DNA of 64,000 bases from NCBI RefSeq assembly GCF_009811315.1, contig NZ_BLID01000013.1, positions 1 through 64,000 on the forward strand, written 5' to 3'. Below, in pieces: positions 60,563 to 64,000 of the stretch. Both the position numbers and the translations under genes were made by a program. The notes below the pieces were generated by a model. It ran no database searches and was not told where the DNA came from. It saw only the letters and a list, made by a program, of their open reading frames with translations. The DNA comes from Vibrio atypicus (GTDB taxonomy: Bacteria; Pseudomonadota; Gammaproteobacteria; Enterobacterales; Vibrionaceae). The first letter of the stretch is position 1. The number at the start of each line of letters is the position of its first letter.

Positions 60563-63355
60563 CTAGTGGGCTTGATCCCAGTTGTCACCATGACCAGACT
60601 CAGCCACGAGCGGAACATCTAACTGAGCTGCAGACTCCATCAATTCCTGTACTTTACTTTCAATTTCGGTCAAAGCTGACTCTTGAACTTCAAATACCAA
60701 TTCATCGTGTACTTGCATCAAAAGCTTCACTCGACCATCACCTTCAGCCTGGATCCATTCATCCACTAGCAGCATGGCTTTCTTGATGATATCTGCCGCA
60801 GTGCCCTGCATTGGCGCATTAATAGCAGCACGCTCTGCCGCTTTACGACGCATACCATTGCGAGATTGAATTTCAGGAAGGTGCAGGCGGCGACCAAAAA
60901 TGGTTTCTACGTAACCTTGCTCAGACGCAGTGCTGCGAGTGTCTTCCATGTACTGCATAACACCAGGGTAACGTTCAAAATACTTATTCATGTAATCTTG
61001 AGCTTCACCACGCGGAATACCTAGCTGCTTAGCCAAACCAAACGCACTCATCCCGTAGATCAGACCGAAGTTAACGGCTTTAGCGCGACGACGCTGCTCA
61101 GAACTGACTTGGTCAATCGTCGTACCCATGATTTCAGCCGCTGTTGCTGAGTGAATATCTTTACCTTGCTGGAAAGCTTCCAACAGTGCTTTATCACCAG
61201 ATAAGTGCGCCATAATACGCAGTTCAATCTGTGAGTAATCGACTGCCATGATCTTGTAACCGTGCGGAGCAATAAATGCTTGACGAATACGACGGCCTTC
61301 ATCATTACGAATTGGAATGTTCTGTAGGTTTGGATCCGTTGAAGATAGACGCCCCGTTGCTGTCACTGCCTGGTGATATGAAGTATGTACTCGACCCGTT
61401 TCCGCGTTGATCATCTTCGGCAGCTTATCTGTATAAGTAGATTTGAGCTTAGCAAGACCACGATACTCAAGAATCAGTTTCGGCAGCGGGTAATCCAACG
61501 CCAATTCCTGCAGTACTTCTTCGTTAGTTGAAGGCGTGCCTGATGGTGTCTTCTTAATCACAGGTAGGCCCATCTTCTCAAACAGAAGCGCTTGCAGTTG
61601 CTTTGGCGAATTCATGTTGAACTCTTGCTCTGCGATCTCATAGGCTTTCTGTTCAAGTTCATCAAGGCGTAGAGCAATTTCCTGAGATTGTGCCGCAAGC
61701 TTCATGTCGTCAATCAGCACACCTGTACGCTCGATACGGGATAAGACAGGAACAAGGGGAACTTCGATCTCTTGGTAAATCGATTTTAGTTTCTCGTCCT
61801 GTTCGATATTTTCCATCAAACGATTGTGCAATCGAAGCGTCACATCCGCATCTTCAGCCGCATAAGGCGAGGCTTGATCTAGTTCAATTTGGTTAAAGGT
61901 TAGTTGCTTTTTACCTTTACCCGCAATCTGCTCAAACGAGATACAGCTGTGCTGTAGGAAGCGCAGTGCCAGGCTATCCATATCATGCTTTCCACCCACG
62001 CTATTGTATACGTATGAAGCCAGCATAGTATCGTGCTTAATACCCTTCATCTCAATGCCATAGCGCGCTAATACGCTCGCATCGTATTTCAGGTTTTGAC
62101 CCACTTTCGCTTGCGAATCGTCTTCTAAAATAGGTTTAAGTTGTGCCAGCACCCAATCTCGATCAAGCTGCTCTGGTGCATCTAAGTAATCATGAGCAAC
62201 AGGAACGTAAGCAGCAATGCCCTCTTCTGTTGCAAATGAAAGACCAACTAGATTTGCCACCATGTAATCAAGGCTGTCTGTTTCGGTATCAAAGGCGAAC
62301 ACGTCGGAAGCTTTGAGCTTTTCTAGCCAAGCGTTAAAAGAGGCTTCATCTAAAACAGTTTCGTACTGGCTACGGTCGATAGTGACCGCTGATGTATCCA
62401 TCTCAATCGCACTTGATGAGCCTGATTTTGCAACAGAGCCTGATTTTTCATCGGCTTCAACCACGCCAGTACCACCGTCAAGTAACTCGTTGAGCCATGA
62501 CTTAAATACTAGCTGACCGTACAGTTTGATCAGCTCATCTTTATTTGGTTCCGCTTTAAGAAGTGAATCTGGTGTTTCTTCCAGTTCAACATCAAGCTTA
62601 ATGGTTGCCAATTCATACGATAATTTTGCGTTGTCTTTATTATCGACAAGCTTTTTCGCCATAGTCTTTGAGCCACGGAAACCAAGCGCTGCGATATCAT
62701 CAAGATGCTCATACAACTTGTCGATACCACCAATGCCTTGTAGCAAAGCTGTTGCGGTTTTATCACCCACTCCAGGTACACCTGGAATGTTATCAACTTT
62801 ATCGCCCATCAAAGCTAAGTAATCGATGATCAGTTCCGGCGGAATACCAAACTTCTCGACAACACCTTCACGATCCATGACTACGTTGGTCATGGTGTTG
62901 ATCAAGGTAACATTCTCATCCACCAGTTGTGCCATATCTTTATCACCAGTACTAATAAGCACTGGCATGCCCGCTTGTGAAGCTTGATGAGCTAAAGTCC
63001 CAATCACATCATCGGCTTCAACGCCGGGAATACAGATCAGAGGTAAACCCATCGCGCGGATAACATTGTGTAAGGGTTCAATTTGGCAGCGAAGATCATC
63101 TGGCATCGGAGGACGATTCGCTTTGTACTCTGGATACATGTCATCGCGGAAAGTTTTGCCTTTCGCATCAAAAACCACAGCAATACGATCAGAAGCAAAC
63201 TGACGCATCATACTGCGCAGCATGTTCACTACACCATACACAGCGTTTGTCGGGATATCTCCGTTGCTCATTGTGCCTGGGTAGGCATGAAATGCACGAT
63301 AGAGGTAAGAAGAACCATCGATTAAAATCAACGGATTATCAGGAATATTAGCCAT
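60563..63355 (-). CDS. polA: DNA polymerase I
   Basis: A 930-aa repair and Okazaki-fragment polymerase (E. coli 928). The N-terminal 5' nuclease has VEADDVIGTLA (about residue 114). The 3'-5' exonuclease has FAFDTETDSLDY (about residue 353) with intact acidic residues. The polymerase motifs are VDYSQIELR (motif A), RRRAKAVNFGLIYGMSAFGLA (motif B) and QVHDELVFE (motif C). It is followed by spf and preceded by a region with DnaA boxes. Confidence 0.98.
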   Translation of the reverse strand: MANIPDNPLILIDGSSYLYRAFHAYPGTMSNGDIPTNAVYGVVNMLRSMMRQFASDRIAVVFDAKGKTFRDDMYPEYKANRPPMPDDLRCQIEPLHNVIRAMGLPLICIPGVEADDVIGTLAHQASQAGMPVLISTGDKDMAQLVDENVTLINTMTNVVMDREGVVEKFGIPPELIIDYLALMGDKVDNIPGVPGVGDKTATALLQGIGGIDKLYEHLDDIAALGFRGSKTMAKKLVDNKDNAKLSYELATIKLDVELEETPDSLLKAEPNKDELIKLYGQLVFKSWLNELLDGGTGVVEADEKSGSVAKSGSSSAIEMDTSAVTIDRSQYETVLDEASFNAWLEKLKASDVFAFDTETDSLDYMVANLVGLSFATEEGIAAYVPVAHDYLDAPEQLDRDWVLAQLKPILEDDSQAKVGQNLKYDASVLARYGIEMKGIKHDTMLASYVYNSVGGKHDMDSLALRFLQHSCISFEQIAGKGKKQLTFNQIELDQASPYAAEDADVTLRLHNRLMENIEQDEKLKSIYQEIEVPLVPVLSRIERTGVLIDDMKLAAQSQEIALRLDELEQKAYEIAEQEFNMNSPKQLQALLFEKMGLPVIKKTPSGTPSTNEEVLQELALDYPLPKLILEYRGLAKLKSTYTDKLPKMINAETGRVHTSYHQAVTATGRLSSTDPNLQNIPIRNDEGRRIRQAFIAPHGYKIMAVDYSQIELRIMAHLSGDKALLEAFQQGKDIHSATAAEIMGTTIDQVSSEQRRRAKAVNFGLIYGMSAFGLAKQLGIPRGEAQDYMNKYFERYPGVMQYMEDTRSTASEQGYVETIFGRRLHLPEIQSRNGMRRKAAERAAINAPMQGTAADIIKKAMLLVDEWIQAEGDGRVKLLMQVHDELVFEVQESALTEIESKVQELMESAAQLDVPLVAESGHGDNWDQAH

Positions 63356-63487
63356 AGTCTTTACGTATCCAAAGAAAATGCATGAAAGATCTGCTTAGGA
63401 TGCCATGACTGCGTCAGTGAATCCATTTTAACTCCTTGAACTCTACTCACACATTTGGTGATTCTTTTACCACCTTGGCAAGCATTC

Positions 63488-63520
63488 TGTGGATAACTCT
63501 GTTTATAGTATTTATCCACA
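63488..63520. promoter_or_regulatory. Two perfect DnaA boxes upstream of polA
   Basis: TTATCCACA occurs at 63512-63520 on the plus strand and as TGTGGATAA at 63488-63496, facing each other with 15 bp between them. They lie in the polA upstream region, so DnaA may affect polA expression; that is inference. Confidence 0.6.
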
Positions 63521-63589
63521 AGATATAAAACGCCCTCAATAAAGACCTCTTTTAAAAATAAGACCATGTAATAAAAGAATAAATTATCA

Positions 63590-63623
63590 GATCGACGATC
63601 TAAAGATCGATCTAATAATGATC
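63590..63623. promoter_or_regulatory. GATC cluster (possible SeqA/Dam site)
   Basis: Five GATC sites within 34 bp (63590, 63597, 63605, 63609, 63620). SeqA binds clustered hemimethylated GATC. The rest of 63356-63679 holds no gene; it contains the polA promoter region and the DnaA boxes. Confidence 0.5.
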
Positions 63624-63679
63624 CTTAGCTGTGGAAAAGACTATTGGTGCCCTTTTGTCCATCAATATTCTTCAGGCAT

Positions 63680-63904
63680 AAAAAAAGCGACATCTTATCG
63701 ATGTCGCCTAGCAAAAAGGGGTCAAAGCGAATTCAGGTGAATAAAGTGCTTTGCCATAAAGCTATAAATTACACTGGAAGCAATGTGAGCAATGTCGTGT
63801 CAAAAAGAACTAGTGCAAGTTCGTTTAAGTTCAGTGTCATCACCGGCTCCAAGTTGAATCTGGTAACTCCACGTCCTTGTGAACTTCTCTCATTCCCTAA
63901 GACG
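63680..63904 (-). ncRNA. ryhB: RyhB small RNA, long vibrio form
   Basis: The minus strand contains CGACATTGCTCACATTGC followed by TTCCAGT, the pairing core of E. coli RyhB. It closes with terminator GCGACATC/GATGTCGC and a run of T at 63680-63686. The predicted length of about 225 nt fits the long RyhB of vibrios rather than the 90-nt enteric form. RyhB acts with Hfq to shut down iron-using proteins when iron is scarce. The ORF drawn through it on the plus strand is chance. Confidence 0.95.
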
Positions 63905-63910
63905 AGACAA

Positions 63911-63939
63911 ATAATAACCATTCTCATTTAAATCGTCAA
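63911..63939 (-). promoter_or_regulatory. ryhB promoter with Fur box
   Basis: On the minus strand: -35 TTGACG (63934-63939), a 17-bp spacer and -10 TATTAT (63911-63916). The spacer and -10 read AAATGAGAATGGTTATTATT, a Fur-box-like sequence, so iron-loaded Fur would block transcription. Confidence 0.8.
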
Positions 63940-63943
63940 TACC

Positions 63944-63966
63944 TAAATGAGAAAAAATCTCATTTA
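63944..63966. promoter_or_regulatory. Second Fur-like palindrome upstream of ryhB
   Basis: AAATGAGA and TCTCATTT flank an AAAA centre just upstream of the ryhB -35. It shares the AAATGAGA half-site with the first box and may be a second Fur site. Confidence 0.5.
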
Positions 63967-64000
63967 ATATTTTAGGCGTCTAGAATTGCTTTAAAAAATG

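Noticed and set aside
60484..60786. 100-codon plus-strand ORF
   Set aside because: It overlaps the 3' end of polA antisense and has no plausible ribosome binding site or domain.
63644..63931. 95-codon plus-strand ORF
   Set aside because: It is antisense to RyhB and covers its terminator and Fur-controlled promoter; coding use is very unlikely.

Overview
The window is ordinary, well-ordered gammaproteobacterial chromosome from a Vibrio-like organism, most likely close to the origin of the large chromosome. The evidence is gene order shared with Vibrio and E. coli (ubiD-fre, rho-trxA-rhlB-gppA, prlC-rlmJ-gor, argX/hisR/proM-type tRNAs, cytochrome c5-rep-vexRAB-ubiK-ilvC/ilvY, hemN-yihI-csr RNA-engB-spf-polA), a long RyhB of about 225 nt next to polA, and several CsrB-type RNAs. 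The species cannot be fixed from the sequence alone. No prophage, IS element or CRISPR array was seen.

Layout. 1-570: the first 26 nt of a 16S rRNA gene (minus) with its leader and a strong rrn promoter. 0.57-6.4 kb (minus): ubiD-ferredoxin-fre, an unknown secreted protein, rho, trxA. 6.5-9.3 kb (plus): rhlB-gppA. 9.4-12.4 kb (minus): yhhQ behind a likely preQ1-I riboswitch, then recQ and a DUF3630 gene. 12.6-17 kb (plus): rarD, an AraC regulator with a LysE-type exporter, and ggt. 17.16-17.58 kb: a CsrB-type RNA with about 30 GGA motifs and a VarA/UvrY-like palindrome upstream. 17.7-19.9 kb: uvrD behind a LexA-like box. 20.2-22.6 kb: a bufferin-type RiPP operon (DUF2282 precursor, DUF692/MNIO enzyme, DUF2063 partner, DoxX). 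22.6-27.5 kb: a small lipoprotein gene, prlC, rlmJ and gor.

27.7-35 kb is the most accessory-looking part: a membrane Ser/Thr kinase, a secreted protein, an ECF43-like sigma factor whose region 2.2 carries a Thr/Ser cluster (Thr63) in place of acidic residues, a secreted cadherin-like protein and a large lipoprotein. This resembles the PknT-EcfP sigma-phosphorylation system described in V. parahaemolyticus. 35.1-41.6 kb: a SPOR protein and a four-gene peptide ABC importer. 42.4-43.0 kb: five tRNA genes and a decayed tRNA-Pro copy.

43.3-51.2 kb: cytochrome c5, rep, the vexRAB-type efflux operon with a perfect operator palindrome, and ubiK. 51.7-57.6 kb: ilvC/ilvY, hemN, a DUF2489 gene, yihI and a zinc-ribbon methyltransferase. 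57.76-58.1 kb: a second CsrB/CsrC-type RNA (minus). 58.4-64 kb: cytochrome c4, engB, a possible unnamed small RNA, Spot 42 (spf), polA, an intergenic region with two DnaA boxes and a GATC cluster, and RyhB with Fur-box-like promoter sequence.

Functional themes are ubiquinone and redox metabolism (ubiD, fre, ubiK, gor, trxA, cytochromes), RNA-level regulation (rho, rhlB, two Csr decoy RNAs, Spot 42, RyhB, a riboswitch), DNA repair helicases (recQ, uvrD, rep, polA) and envelope stress or export (kinase/sigma module, vexRAB, bufferin operon). Assignments rest on reading motifs, lengths and gene order; no database search was run.
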